In this document: positions 55,927 through 64,000 of the stretch, one piece after another
Layout: each line of letters begins with the position of its first letter
Numbering within the stretch: the stretch's first letter is position 1
Source: Chondromyces crocatus
GTDB lineage: Bacteria > Myxococcota_A > Polyangia > Polyangiales > Polyangiaceae
DNA: 64,000 nt
NCBI RefSeq assembly: GCF_001189295.1
Contig: NZ_CP012159.1
Location: 1,178,001 to 1,242,000, forward strand
Reading direction: 5' to 3'
Notes under the pieces: generated by a model
What the model saw: the letters and a program-made list of their open reading frames with translations, nothing else
Told to the model about the DNA's origin: nothing
The model's database searches: none
Translations under genes and position numbers: made by a program

Positions 55927-56943
55927 ATGCGAGACGCCCAGGGCGACCGGCGGCTGACTCTCGGTGGTCACGACCACGAAGGTGATCGTGAACACGACCA
56001 TGATCATGAGCACGATGCTCACAGCCATGGTTCGGGTGAGCACGAACACCACCACCACGATCACAGCGCGACACCTCTGAAGCGGCTCGCGTGGGCCTTC
56101 GGCATCACCGCGGGCTTCATGGGCGTCGAGGCCGGCGTGGGCTGGTGGTCGGGGAGCCTCGCGCTGGTCGCGGACGCTGGCCACATGCTCGCCGATGCGG
56201 CGGCGCTCGGCTTGGCGATGATCGCGCAGCGCATCGCCGCGCGAGAGCGGACGCACGACCGCACCTTCGGTTACCGACGGGCAGAGGTGCTCGCCGCATT
56301 CGTGAACGGCATCGCGCTCGCGCTCACGGCGATCTGGGTCTTCTATGAGGCCGCGTCGCGGTGGTCCTCACCGCCGCACATTCACGCTGGTGCGGTGGCG
56401 ATCACCGCGGCGGTCGGTCTGCTCGTCAACCTGCTGTCGGCCACCATCCTTTCTGCAGGGAAGGGGGGACACAACGTCAACACCCGGGCGGCGCTGGCGC
56501 ACGTGATCTCCGACGCCTTGGGCTCGGTGGGGGCGCTCCTCGCGGCGGCAGCGATCCTGCTCTTCGGCTGGAACCGGGCCGATGCCTTGATCAGCGTCGG
56601 CATCGGCGCGCTGATCCTCTGGGGCGGCTGGCGGCTCGTGCGCGACACCTCCCGCGTGCTCATGGAGGGCAGCCCGGCCCAGATGGATCTGGCCGTCGTC
56701 GAGGCGACGATCCTCGACGTGGAGGGCGTCGCGGCGCTGCACGACCTGCACGTCTGGTCGATCTCCGAGGGCTTCGACGTCCTCACCGTGCACGTCGTGA
56801 TCGAGCCGGGCCATCACGGGATCGAGGTCGCCGCGGCCGTGAACCGCCGGATGCGAAAGGACCACGGCCTCAGTCACTGTACGGTCCAGCCCGAGGCGCC
56901 GCGCGACGAGCGCCTCGTGACGCTGCGACGCGGCCCCGCGTGA
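55927..56943 (+). CDS. cation diffusion facilitator (zinc/cadmium/cobalt exporter)
   Basis: 338 residues. Residues 12-48 are a His/Asp-rich metal-binding tail (HDHDHEHDAHSHG, HEHHHHDH). Six membrane helices follow with CDF motifs: GWWSGSLALVADAGHMLADAAAL (HxxxD site), FGYRRAEVLAAFVNG, and ALAHVISDALGSVG (second HxxxD). The cytoplasmic C-terminal domain holds HDLHVWSISEGFDVLTVHVVI. It probably exports Zn(II) by proton exchange. Divergent from orn across about 60 bases. Confidence 0.95.
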   Translation: MRDAQGDRRLTLGGHDHEGDREHDHDHEHDAHSHGSGEHEHHHHDHSATPLKRLAWAFGITAGFMGVEAGVGWWSGSLALVADAGHMLADAAALGLAMIAQRIAARERTHDRTFGYRRAEVLAAFVNGIALALTAIWVFYEAASRWSSPPHIHAGAVAITAAVGLLVNLLSATILSAGKGGHNVNTRAALAHVISDALGSVGALLAAAAILLFGWNRADALISVGIGALILWGGWRLVRDTSRVLMEGSPAQMDLAVVEATILDVEGVAALHDLHVWSISEGFDVLTVHVVIEPGHHGIEVAAAVNRRMRKDHGLSHCTVQPEAPRDERLVTLRRGPA

Positions 56944-57031
56944 GGCCCGGTCTCTCACCCGGGCGGCGATCCTTTCTCGCTCCTGCTCTGGCCACCTGCC
57001 GTGGAAGACCTCGGCCATGAGGGGCTGATTC

Positions 57032-57769
57032 GTGGACGTGACCAGCAGTCCGGCATACCCTTTTGCCGTGTCGAATGAGGGAAACGGTCGAGACGACCGG
57101 GGGTCCACGGCTGGTGGGGCGCCGGATCGAGACAACGGACAGGCGTCATCGCCCGGCGGTTCGCCCCTGTTCAGCCGGCGCAAATTTCTCGCAGGGACGA
57201 GCCTGACGGCAGCGACCTCCGCGGTCCTCGAAGCGTGCAAGCCCGCCGAGGCGCCAGGCGTGAGCCGCAAGGCCGTCGAGGTGATCGGCCCCTCTCCGAT
57301 CCCCATCTCTCTCCAGATCAACGGAAAGCCCCGCACCCTCTCCGTGGAGCCTCGCGCGACGCTCGCGGATGCCCTCCGCGTCGAGCTCGGCCTGACCGGG
57401 ACCAAGGTCGTGTGCGATCGCGGCGCTTGCTCGGCCTGCACCGTCTGGCTCGACGGCACCCCGGTGTGCTCGTGCATGACCTTCGCGCTCGACGCCGTGG
57501 GCCACGCCATCACCACCGTGGAAGGCCTCGCGCGAGGTGACAAGCTGCACCCCGTGCAGCAAGCCTTCGTGGAGTGCGACGCCGCCCAGTGCGGCTTCTG
57601 CACGCCGGGCATGGTGATGAGCTGCGCCGCGCTGCTTCAGCGCAACCCCTCGCCGACCCTCGACGACGTGCGAACGGCGACGAGCGGCAACCTGTGCCGC
57701 TGCGGCACGTACCCCAAGGTCTTCGAGGCCACCCTCGTCGCGGCGCGGCGCCTGGGCAAGGGGAGCTGA
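57032..57769 (+). CDS. paoA: Tat-exported [2Fe-2S] subunit of aldehyde oxidoreductase
   Basis: 245 residues. A twin-arginine signal SRRKFLAGTSLTAATSA follows about 47 low-complexity residues, so the true start may be the GTG at 57068. Mature part: plant-ferredoxin [2Fe-2S] CDRGACSACTVWLDGTPVCSC and the second cluster domain CGFCTPGMVMSCAALLQ ... GNLCRCGTYPKV. It transfers electrons from the molybdenum centre. The two genes behind it complete a PaoABC-type enzyme; the Tat signal on this subunit carries the folded complex to the periplasm. Confidence 0.93.
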   Translation: MDVTSSPAYPFAVSNEGNGRDDRGSTAGGAPDRDNGQASSPGGSPLFSRRKFLAGTSLTAATSAVLEACKPAEAPGVSRKAVEVIGPSPIPISLQINGKPRTLSVEPRATLADALRVELGLTGTKVVCDRGACSACTVWLDGTPVCSCMTFALDAVGHAITTVEGLARGDKLHPVQQAFVECDAAQCGFCTPGMVMSCAALLQRNPSPTLDDVRTATSGNLCRCGTYPKVFEATLVAARRLGKGS

Positions 57770-57771
57770 GC

Positions 57772-60183
57772 ATGGCCGAGGAGAAGGGCAAGGTCACGCT
57801 CCAGACGGGTCTCGTGTTCCCGGGCGGCTCCTCTCTCGGCGAGGTGGAGCGGGTGATCCCGGCCGACGAGCCGCCGCCGTGGCCCCTGAACGACAAGCTC
57901 GCCGTCGTCGGCAAGCCCGCCCAGCGCATCGACGGCCCGCTCAAGGTGACGGGGGCCGCGACCTACACCGCCGACGTGCGCCTGCCAGGCATGCTCCACG
58001 CGCGCGTCGTCCGGTCGCCGCACCCGCACGCGAGGGTGACGAACATCGACATCAGCGGCGCCGAGCGGCACCCGGCGGCGCGCGCCGTCCACGTGCTCGA
58101 TCACATGCGCGGCGGGGCCAAGCTCCGTGACCCGCGGCAAGAGATGCGCTCGAAGTACCCCGTCGTGCGCTACGTCGGTCAGCCCATCGTCGCCGTCGCG
58201 GCGGTGAGCCCGGAGGCCGCCGACGAAGTCGCGCGGCTCATCAAGGTCGAGTACGAGGTGCTGCCCTTCGTCGTCGACCTGGACGACGCGCGCAAGCCCG
58301 ACGCCCCGAAGGTCTTTCCAGGCCCCACCGAGCAGCCCGCTTCCGCGGGAGGGGGCGGCGCGGTCCCGAACGTGCCCCAGCAGGGCAACGTCCGTGGCCC
58401 CACGAAGACCGGCCCCCTCGGACCGCCCCGTGGGGATGTGGAGCGCGGCTTTGCCGACGCCGACGTGATCGTCGAGGGCACCTTCCGCACGGCGGTGCAG
58501 ACCCACTCGGCGCTCGAGACGCACGGCGTGGTCGCGGACTGGAAGCCCGAACTCCTCACCGTCTACGCCTCCACCCAGGGCACGAACACGGTCCGTGACG
58601 AGCTGGCCGAGGTCTTCAACCTGCCCAAGGGCAAGGTCCGGGTGATCACCGACTTCATGGGCGGCGGCTTCGGCGCCAAGTTCGGCATCGGCAACTTCGG
58701 CGTGCTCGCCGTGCACCTCTCCAGGAAGGCCAGCGCGCCCGTGCGCCTCATGCTCGACCGCAAAGAGGAGCACACCTCGGGCGGCAACCGGCCCAGCTCG
58801 GTCCAGCACCTGCGCATCGGCGCGAAGAAGGACGGCGCCCTCACCGCCATCCACCACGTCTCTCACGGGACCGGCGGCACGGCCACCGGTGCGGGCGCGG
58901 GCGCTCCGGCCAAGAACATGTACGCCTGCCCGAACATCCTCATCGAGGAGAGCGACGTGTTCACCCACGCCGGCCCCTCCGCCGCCTTCCGCGCGCCCGG
59001 GCACCCTCAGGGGGCGTTCGCCCTCGAGCAGCTCATCGACGAGCTCGCCGAGAAGCTCGGGATGGATCCGCTCGCCCTCCGGGACAAGATCGACATCGAC
59101 GAGGACCTCGGCGGTCGCAACGTCGACAGCGAGGCGCGCCGCATGGAGCGCAAGATCGGCAGCCAGAAGTTCGGCTGGTCGAGGCGCAAGGCGCCGGGCT
59201 CGGACCCGGGGCCGGTGAAGCGCGGCCTCGGTATGGCGCAGGCCATCTGGTACCGCTTCGTGGACCTCGACGCGAGCTGCGAGGTGCGCATCCTCCGGGA
59301 CGGCTCCGTCGAGGTGCTGTCCGCGGTGCAGGACATCGGCACCGGCATCCGCACCGTGCTCGCGCAGGTCGTGGCCGAAGAGCTCGGGCTTCAGCCGAAG
59401 GACATCACCGTCCGCATCGGCGACACCACCTACCCGACGGGCGTCCCTTCCGGCGGCAGCAGGACCACCGGCTCGATCACCCCGGCGGCGCGCAACGCAG
59501 CCCACCAGGTCCGCCGCCGGTTTCTCGCCGACGTCGCCGCCGGCATGGGCGCCAGGCCCGAGGCGCTCAGCCTGAAGGGAGGCAAGGTCCTGCTCGGGGA
59601 CGACGGCGGTCGCGGCATCGCCTTCAGGGCGGCTGCCTCCAAGCTGAAGACCGAGCAGATCACCGCCACGGCCACCCGCGCCAACGACTACGGCGGCTTC
59701 GCCCCGGGGCGGCGCGGCGCAGGCATCGGCGGCTTCGGCGGCGTCCAGTTCGCAGAGGTCGCCGTCGACACCGAGACCGGCATCATCAAGGTCGAGCGCG
59801 TGGTCGCGGTGCACGACTGCGGCCGCCCCCTCAACCCCCTCGCCCTGGAGAGCCAGGTCAACGGGGGCATTCTCCAGGGCATCTCCTACGCCCTCTACGA
59901 GAACCGTGTGCTCGACCGGCGCGCGGGCGTGCAGCTCAACGCGAACCTCGAGCAGTACAAGGTGCTCGGCGCGCGCGAGGTGCCGACCATCGAGGTCGTG
60001 ATCCTGGAGGAGTACCTCGGCCGCAGCTCGACGGACGCGGGCGGCATCGGCGAGCCGGCAACGGTGCCCACCGCGGCGGCGGTCGCCAACGCCGTCTACA
60101 ACGCCACCGGCGTGCGGATGGTCGAGCTGCCGATGACACCGGCGCGGGTGATCGAGGCGCTGGCGAGGAAGGGATCGCGATGA
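57772..60183 (+). CDS. paoC: molybdenum-binding subunit of aldehyde oxidoreductase (xanthine oxidase family)
   Basis: 803 residues. Starts two bases after paoA. Xanthine-oxidase-family features: VTGAATYTADVRLPGMLHAR, VRYVGQPIVAVAA, FMGGGFGAKFG, SAAFRAPGHPQGAF, GLGMAQAIWYRF, VQDIGTGIRTVLAQ and, near the end, GGIGEPATVPTAAAVANAVY with the catalytic Glu. A Pro/Gly insert of about 30 residues (EQPASAGGGGAVPN) is extra. Substrate is predicted to be aromatic or other aldehydes from family; not proven. No MoCo chaperone (paoD/xdhC-like) is nearby. Confidence 0.94.
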   Translation: MAEEKGKVTLQTGLVFPGGSSLGEVERVIPADEPPPWPLNDKLAVVGKPAQRIDGPLKVTGAATYTADVRLPGMLHARVVRSPHPHARVTNIDISGAERHPAARAVHVLDHMRGGAKLRDPRQEMRSKYPVVRYVGQPIVAVAAVSPEAADEVARLIKVEYEVLPFVVDLDDARKPDAPKVFPGPTEQPASAGGGGAVPNVPQQGNVRGPTKTGPLGPPRGDVERGFADADVIVEGTFRTAVQTHSALETHGVVADWKPELLTVYASTQGTNTVRDELAEVFNLPKGKVRVITDFMGGGFGAKFGIGNFGVLAVHLSRKASAPVRLMLDRKEEHTSGGNRPSSVQHLRIGAKKDGALTAIHHVSHGTGGTATGAGAGAPAKNMYACPNILIEESDVFTHAGPSAAFRAPGHPQGAFALEQLIDELAEKLGMDPLALRDKIDIDEDLGGRNVDSEARRMERKIGSQKFGWSRRKAPGSDPGPVKRGLGMAQAIWYRFVDLDASCEVRILRDGSVEVLSAVQDIGTGIRTVLAQVVAEELGLQPKDITVRIGDTTYPTGVPSGGSRTTGSITPAARNAAHQVRRRFLADVAAGMGARPEALSLKGGKVLLGDDGGRGIAFRAAASKLKTEQITATATRANDYGGFAPGRRGAGIGGFGGVQFAEVAVDTETGIIKVERVVAVHDCGRPLNPLALESQVNGGILQGISYALYENRVLDRRAGVQLNANLEQYKVLGAREVPTIEVVILEEYLGRSSTDAGGIGEPATVPTAAAVANAVYNATGVRMVELPMTPARVIEALARKGSR

Positions 60184-61157
60184 ACCGCTTCAGCTGGGTG
60201 AACCCTTCCTCCATCGAGGACGCCGTGGCGGCGCTGGAGCCGGGCGCGTCGATCAAGGCCGGCGGCATCGACATGATGGACCTCCTCAAGGAGGGTCTCA
60301 TCGTCCCCCAGCGCCTCGTGAACCTCCGCGCCGTGGAGGGGCTCGACCAGATCGAGGAGACCTCGGACGGGCTCCACATCGGCCCCCTGGTCACCCTGGC
60401 ACGTCTTGCCGCCGACCCGACGATCCAGAAGCTCCATCGCGCGCTCGCCGACGCGGCCAGCCGTGCCGCAACCCCCCAGATCCGCAACGTGGCCACGGTG
60501 GGCGGCAATCTCCTCCAGCGCCCTCGCTGCTGGTATTTCCGCAACGAGGCCTTCGTCTGCCGCAAGAAGGGGGGAGGCCGCTGCTACGCGCACGGCGGCG
60601 AGAACGCCTACCACGCCATCCTCGACAACCAGCTCTGCGCGGCCGTGCACCCCTCGGCCATGGCCACTGCACTGCTCGCCCTCGGAGCGCAGCTCGAGAT
60701 CCGCGGACCCGTAGGCCAGCGCAGCGCGCCGCTGGAAGGCTTCTTCGTCGCACCGGAGGTGGACGTGATGCGCGAGAATGCGCTCGGGGACCGGGAGATC
60801 ATCACCAAGATCATCCTCCCCGAGCCCCCCTCGGGCTCCGGCTCCGCCTACCTCAAGCAGGGCGAGAAAGAGTCGTTCGACTGGCCGCTGGCCGAGGTGG
60901 CGGTGATGCTGGAGCGCGAGGCGAACCGCTGCAAGCGCGCGTCGATCGTGCTGGGCGCCGCGGCCCCGGTGCCCTTTCGCGCGAAAGCTGCGGAGGACGC
61001 GCTCACCGGCAAGGTCGTGGACGAGGCGACCGCCCGCGCCGCGGCGCGGGCCGCGGTGCAAGGAGCGAAGCCGCTCGAACAGAACGCCTACAAGGTGACC
61101 ATCTTCGAGGCCATCGTCCGGCGGACGATCCTCGCCGCGCACGGGAACGTGAAATGA
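60180..61157 (+). CDS. paoB: FAD subunit of aldehyde oxidoreductase with [4Fe-4S] insert
   Basis: 325 residues, overlapping paoC by four bases. FAD-binding domain of CoxM/PaoB type: AGGIDMMDLLKEGL, IGPLVTLARLAADP and ATPQIRNVATVGGNLLQ. The segment RPRCWYFRNEAFVCRKKGGGRCY, with a further Cys in NQLCAAVHPSA, is the insert that binds an extra [4Fe-4S] cluster in E. coli PaoB and distinguishes this group from ordinary FAD subunits. The C-terminal domain begins at LKQGEKESFDWPLAEVAVML. Confidence 0.93.
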   Translation: MNRFSWVNPSSIEDAVAALEPGASIKAGGIDMMDLLKEGLIVPQRLVNLRAVEGLDQIEETSDGLHIGPLVTLARLAADPTIQKLHRALADAASRAATPQIRNVATVGGNLLQRPRCWYFRNEAFVCRKKGGGRCYAHGGENAYHAILDNQLCAAVHPSAMATALLALGAQLEIRGPVGQRSAPLEGFFVAPEVDVMRENALGDREIITKIILPEPPSGSGSAYLKQGEKESFDWPLAEVAVMLEREANRCKRASIVLGAAAPVPFRAKAAEDALTGKVVDEATARAAARAAVQGAKPLEQNAYKVTIFEAIVRRTILAAHGNVK

Positions 61158-61501
61158 GCCACGACGGCGGACCGACGCGACACCCTGGCCATGCCCTCCC
61201 GATCGCCCCCGAGGACACCGAGCGCGCACCGGAGGGCGTGAAGGTGCCTGGAGAACGCCAGGCCGAGCCTCCGACCGTGTGCCGGAAGCTCCGCACCAAG
61301 ATGGCCTTCGGCTCGCTCCACGAAGGCACGCTCGACTGGCGCCACGGCCACTCCAGCACCGCGGTCTACTGGTGCCTGAGCACCATGGAGACGGCGGGCC
61401 CGGACGACTCGTACGCTCACCCCCACGGCTGTCGCGCGGGGCGCTCCTGCTACCTCCCGCCGCCAGGCGCCGAGCTGGACGAAGCGAACGACGTGGCTTG
61501 A
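61154..61501 (+). CDS. small Cys-containing protein, fourth gene of the aldehyde oxidoreductase operon
   Basis: 115 residues, ATGA overlap with paoB. Not recognised. No signal peptide. The N-terminal 40 residues are Pro/Glu-rich. The core has KLRTKMAFGSLHEGTLDWRHGHSST and AVYWCLSTMETAGPDD, then HPHGCRAGRSCYLPP. Four Cys and several His (HGH, HPH) suggest metal binding. It could be a maturation or electron-transfer partner of the molybdenum enzyme, but only the coupling supports that. Confidence 0.65.
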   Translation: MSHDGGPTRHPGHALPIAPEDTERAPEGVKVPGERQAEPPTVCRKLRTKMAFGSLHEGTLDWRHGHSSTAVYWCLSTMETAGPDDSYAHPHGCRAGRSCYLPPPGAELDEANDVA

Positions 61502-61513
61502 CCGGGGTACGGG

Positions 61514-61635
61514 CGCTCGCACGAGGTGTGCCGCGTGGGCCGAGCACCTCGCTGGATCACGAAGGACAGCCAACGTCGCTCGCACGAGGTGTGCCGCGCG
61601 GGTGGCGCACCTCAATCGATCGCGAAGGACAACGT
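61514..61635. repeat. two degenerate tandem copies of a ~60-base unit with hairpins
   Basis: Copy 1 is 61514-61576 and copy 2 is 61577-61635; both start CGCTCGCACGAGGTGTGCCG and end with GAAGGACA...AACGT. Each carries an inverted repeat (GAGGTG/CACCTC; in copy 2 a 10-bp stem 61586-61595 with 61604-61613). Copy 2 includes the last codons of the convergent lipoprotein gene, so the duplication seems to have started from its 3' end. The hairpins probably act as bidirectional terminators. Confidence 0.65.
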
Positions 61636-62091
61636 TTCTTCCTCGAAGACCTCGTTCGTCTCGAGGTCCTCGAGGAAGACCGTGATCTTATACTTCCCTC
61701 TGATCCAGGGACCCGTACGGATCGGAACGGTCGGTGAGGCCGGATCGGGTGCCCCGAGCAACTGGATGTCGATTCTTCGCTCGCCATCGAGCTGGTTCCG
61801 GCTGGGACGCGGATGAAGTGAGCCCTGATAGCTGAGGGCGTTACCGCCGGGTTCATCGGGCGTGCTGGCCCTCCAGCTCAGCGTGTACCGCAGGCGGGTG
61901 TTCACGCCGCCGCCCTGCAGGACGACGATGCAGTGAATCTCGTCGAAGTCCTGGAACGTGGTGGTGCCGAACTCACCGTTGCCGTCCCGCGACATGTACA
62001 CTTGCATCGTCGGCGCGCAGCCGGCGGCGATGAGCGTGGAGGCGGCCAGCGCGAGCGACGCGAGCGATCTCCTGGAAAGAACGAGCGCCAT
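61612..62091 (-). CDS. lipoprotein of unknown function
   Basis: 159 residues. Signal MALVLSRRSLASLALAASTL with lipobox IAAGC. The mature protein is beta-rich: GEFGTTTFQDFDEIHCIVVLQGGG, RRIDIQLLGAPDP and YKITVFLEDLETNEVF, like a small single immunoglobulin-like sandwich. No family recognised. Its 3' end lies inside the tandem duplication described at 61514-61635. Convergent to the aldehyde oxidoreductase operon. Confidence 0.78.
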   Translation of the reverse strand: MALVLSRRSLASLALAASTLIAAGCAPTMQVYMSRDGNGEFGTTTFQDFDEIHCIVVLQGGGVNTRLRYTLSWRASTPDEPGGNALSYQGSLHPRPSRNQLDGERRIDIQLLGAPDPASPTVPIRTGPWIRGKYKITVFLEDLETNEVFEEETLSFAID

Positions 62092-62136
62092 GACGGCCTG
62101 GACGATATCACCGTGCCGCGCTCACCAGAAGACCGC

Positions 62137-63531
62137 TCACACCCCGCAGTCCAGGTTCTTCCGGGCCAGCTCCGCCGCGCGCTCGTCGCCCACCGCCTCG
62201 GCCTCGGCGAGGAGCCAGCGGAACATTCCGTTCGACAGCGCACGTTGCCCTCGCTGGTTGAACAGCCACACCGCCAGATGGCAGACGTCGCTGTTCACCT
62301 TGGGGAACGCCAGGCGCCGCAGCTCCATCCCGGCCAGCGATGCAGCCTCCTCGTAACGCGCGCGCAGCGCCATCCACGCCCGCCACTCGTCGGGTGCGGG
62401 CAGCTCACGCGCCTCATCGACCCGCTCCCGCAGCCGCCCCGCGATCAGCTCCAGCTCCGCGAGCAGCTCGTCCCGCAGCCGCCGGTGCGACCGAGAGAGC
62501 GTCTCTCCGAGATCCTCCCAGGCCGCGCGCGGGATTCCCGCGCCTCGGATGAGCGACACCATGTCCTCGATCACGGCGCCGCGCATCGCCGCGACGGCCA
62601 CCTCCGCCCGCGTTGCCCCGATCGCCTGTGCGCGCACCCGCACCTCGGCGACCGCGGCGTCCTCGTCGAAGACCGCGTCCCATGCGCCGCCCAGCCGGCG
62701 CAGATCTTCGCCGGACACGCCCCCATCCCCCTTCAGGAGCGTCGTCGCGTGCAGCGCCACCGCGCGGCCCCAGAGATCGCCCTCGACCACCGGGACCGCG
62801 TGCAGCTCGGGGGACGCGGCGGGCTCGTCCCGCTCGAAGCGCGGCCCGAGCGCCCTTCGCACGAGCGGCAGCGTCGCCGCGTGGTGGGGCGCCATGAGCC
62901 AGTACAGCCACAAAGGAAGGTCGGAAGCCCCTTCGGCCCCGGCGAGCAGCCGCCGGGCGACGGCCCCGAGCAGCCGCGCGTCGCCGCTCTGCCAGAGCCT
63001 CACGGGGCAGAGCGCGGCGACCCGCTCCCAGTCTCCGCGCGATGCGGCCTCGGCCGCGAGCCACCGCGTCGCCACCTGACGCGCTACCGAGGGACAGGCC
63101 CGTTCGTCGAGGAACGACAGGCTCTCGAAGAGCGCGCGGGCACCCGCTCGATCCCCGCGGTGGGCGGTGAGCAGCGCGAGCGCGGCGATCCCTGCACCCC
63201 GAAGCGGCGCGATCATCCGCACCACGACCGGCTCTGCCTCGCCCAGGGCGGCTTTCGCGAGCTCGTCCGGGTCCACCCACGGCACGGTCGCGACGAGCTT
63301 CTCTTCGAGCCAGGCCGCCGTGTCCTCGTCGTGCCGTCGGGACCGGCTCAGTGCCCACGCGCCGGCCAGCACCGCGCCACCACGCCGGTCTGCGGCGAAC
63401 ACCCAGTCCGCGAGCGACGTCGCGTGGAAGGCGAGCCGTGCGAGGCCCAGCGGGATCAGCACCCACCGGATGACCAGCCCGGGACCCAGCAGCGCCAGGA
63501 GCCCTGCGACCAGCGCCGCCACCCCCATCAT
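62137..63531 (-). CDS. membrane-anchored hypothetical protein, coupled to a J-like gene
   Basis: 464 residues from an ATG that overlaps the upstream gene's stop (ATGA). One or two hydrophobic helices at the N-terminus (MMGVAALVAGLLALLGPGLVIRWVLIPLGLARLAF), then a soluble, Arg/Glu/Ala-rich helical body. No catalytic motif and no recognised family. The body contains a few TPR-like stretches (HRGDRAGARALFESLSFLDE; ASRGDWERVAALCP). The tight coupling suggests it forms a complex with the J-like protein. Confidence 0.72.
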   Translation of the reverse strand: MMGVAALVAGLLALLGPGLVIRWVLIPLGLARLAFHATSLADWVFAADRRGGAVLAGAWALSRSRRHDEDTAAWLEEKLVATVPWVDPDELAKAALGEAEPVVVRMIAPLRGAGIAALALLTAHRGDRAGARALFESLSFLDERACPSVARQVATRWLAAEAASRGDWERVAALCPVRLWQSGDARLLGAVARRLLAGAEGASDLPLWLYWLMAPHHAATLPLVRRALGPRFERDEPAASPELHAVPVVEGDLWGRAVALHATTLLKGDGGVSGEDLRRLGGAWDAVFDEDAAVAEVRVRAQAIGATRAEVAVAAMRGAVIEDMVSLIRGAGIPRAAWEDLGETLSRSHRRLRDELLAELELIAGRLRERVDEARELPAPDEWRAWMALRARYEEAASLAGMELRRLAFPKVNSDVCHLAVWLFNQRGQRALSNGMFRWLLAEAEAVGDERAAELARKNLDCGV

Positions 63532-63971
63532 CGCCGGCTCCCGCGGGGCGCCCAGCCGAAGACCTCCAGCGCCTCGGCGAACGGCGCGCGCGGATCCTCC
63601 CGCGCCTCGGCGCGCGCCACCTCCGCCGCCATCGCCAGAAGCTCCTCTTCCTCGGCGTCGGCGGGCATCTCCCCGCCCGCCGCGCCCGTCGCCCCCGAGG
63701 TGGCCGGCGCGAGCCTGGCCCACAGCTCGTACCCGAGGCGCTTCTCCGGATCCCGCAGCTCCGCCATCGCGCGCCGCACCTTGTCCGCCGTCCGCTCCCC
63801 CGGCCCCACGGGCGTCGTGTAGAGCGCCGCGCTCGCGAGCTGTAGCTCCAGCATCCCCAGGAGCTTCTGCCCCTCGCGCTCCACCTCCATCCGGCTCGCC
63901 GTGGGCCGCAGCCCGAGCACGTAGAACGGGTTCTCGCGGATGCGTCGCAGCGCCTCGTCCTCGTGGCCCAT
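63528..63971 (-). CDS. J-domain-like protein lacking HPD
   Basis: 147 residues starting at the Met near the window edge. The N-terminus ENPFYVLGLRPTASRMEVEREGQKLL and later MAELRDPEKRLGYELWA resemble a degenerate DnaJ fold (NPYxxLGV ... DPxxRxxYD), but the His-Pro-Asp triad needed to stimulate Hsp70 is absent. The C-terminal half is acidic and helical (ADAEEEELLAMAAEVARAEARED). The sequence upstream is open, with a stop codon of a preceding gene overlapping in TGAAATG, so it probably continues an operon. Confidence 0.7.
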   Translation of the reverse strand: MGHEDEALRRIRENPFYVLGLRPTASRMEVEREGQKLLGMLELQLASAALYTTPVGPGERTADKVRRAMAELRDPEKRLGYELWARLAPATSGATGAAGGEMPADAEEEELLAMAAEVARAEAREDPRAPFAEALEVFGWAPRGSRR

Positions 63972-64000
63972 TTCAGCGCACCCCCGAGTCGTGCCCCAGC

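Noticed and set aside
61933-63822. 629-codon plus-strand ORF at the window end
   Set aside because: Antisense to the coupled membrane and J-like genes; Arg/Gln/Pro-rich.

Overview
The window is uniformly very GC-rich, gene-dense DNA from a myxobacterium, most likely the Sorangium/Polyangium group. Pointers are a MYXO-CTERM-like C-terminal sorting tail, many lipoproteins, an FHA-GAF-nucleotide cyclase, a Ser/Thr-kinase-like protein, a large hybrid histidine kinase and the overall codon bias. The species call is inference. No rRNA, tRNA, IS element, phage gene or CRISPR array was recognised. It reads as chromosomal core plus lineage-specific genes.

Layout. 1-3 kb: the end of a PglZ-like protein, a small SPW-like membrane protein, a coiled-coil ORF and a MYXO-CTERM surface protein. 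3-7 kb: a two-gene unit of an RsbQ-like alpha/beta hydrolase and a GAF/PAS hybrid kinase. 7-10.6 kb: a double TM2 protein, a large anchored protein and a lipoprotein. 10.8-17.9 kb: a tightly overlapping minus-strand operon of DUF971, EngB, a shortened NuoL-like protein, a NuoM-like protein missing the proton-channel residues, and a GH35 glycosidase. 18-31 kb: metallophosphoesterase, lipoprotein, Gfo/Idh/MocA oxidoreductase, AccA, FHA-GAF-cyclase, GlpK, a UPF0158 protein followed by an array of hairpins, a Vps62-like protein, a flippase-like membrane protein and an OmpA lipoprotein.

31.7-42 kb is the most coherent block, and every gene is on the minus strand. A CbrX-like small membrane ORF, a sodium/solute-symporter-domain histidine kinase (CbrA/CrbS type) and an NtrC-type sigma-54 activator precede a near-consensus sigma-54 promoter. 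That promoter drives porin, acs, a DUF485 protein and actP. The layout suggests one self-contained acetate sensing, uptake and activation system. A clear hairpin terminator closes it.

42-64 kb: a helical-repeat protein, SDR and 2OG-Fe(II) oxygenase (divergent), a diacylglycerol-kinase-like protein paired with a phosphodiesterase, an S9 peptidase lipoprotein with a HelD-like helicase, and an operon of orn, a tandem GST-N/glutaredoxin-fold protein and a kinase-like/macro-domain fusion. After these come a His-rich CDF zinc exporter, a PaoABC-type Tat-exported molybdenum aldehyde oxidoreductase with a fourth, Cys-containing small gene, a tandem duplication, a lipoprotein and two coupled genes ending in a J-like domain.

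Starts were moved inward from the longest ORF wherever a ribosome binding site, a signal peptide or an ATGA/GTGA overlap supported it.
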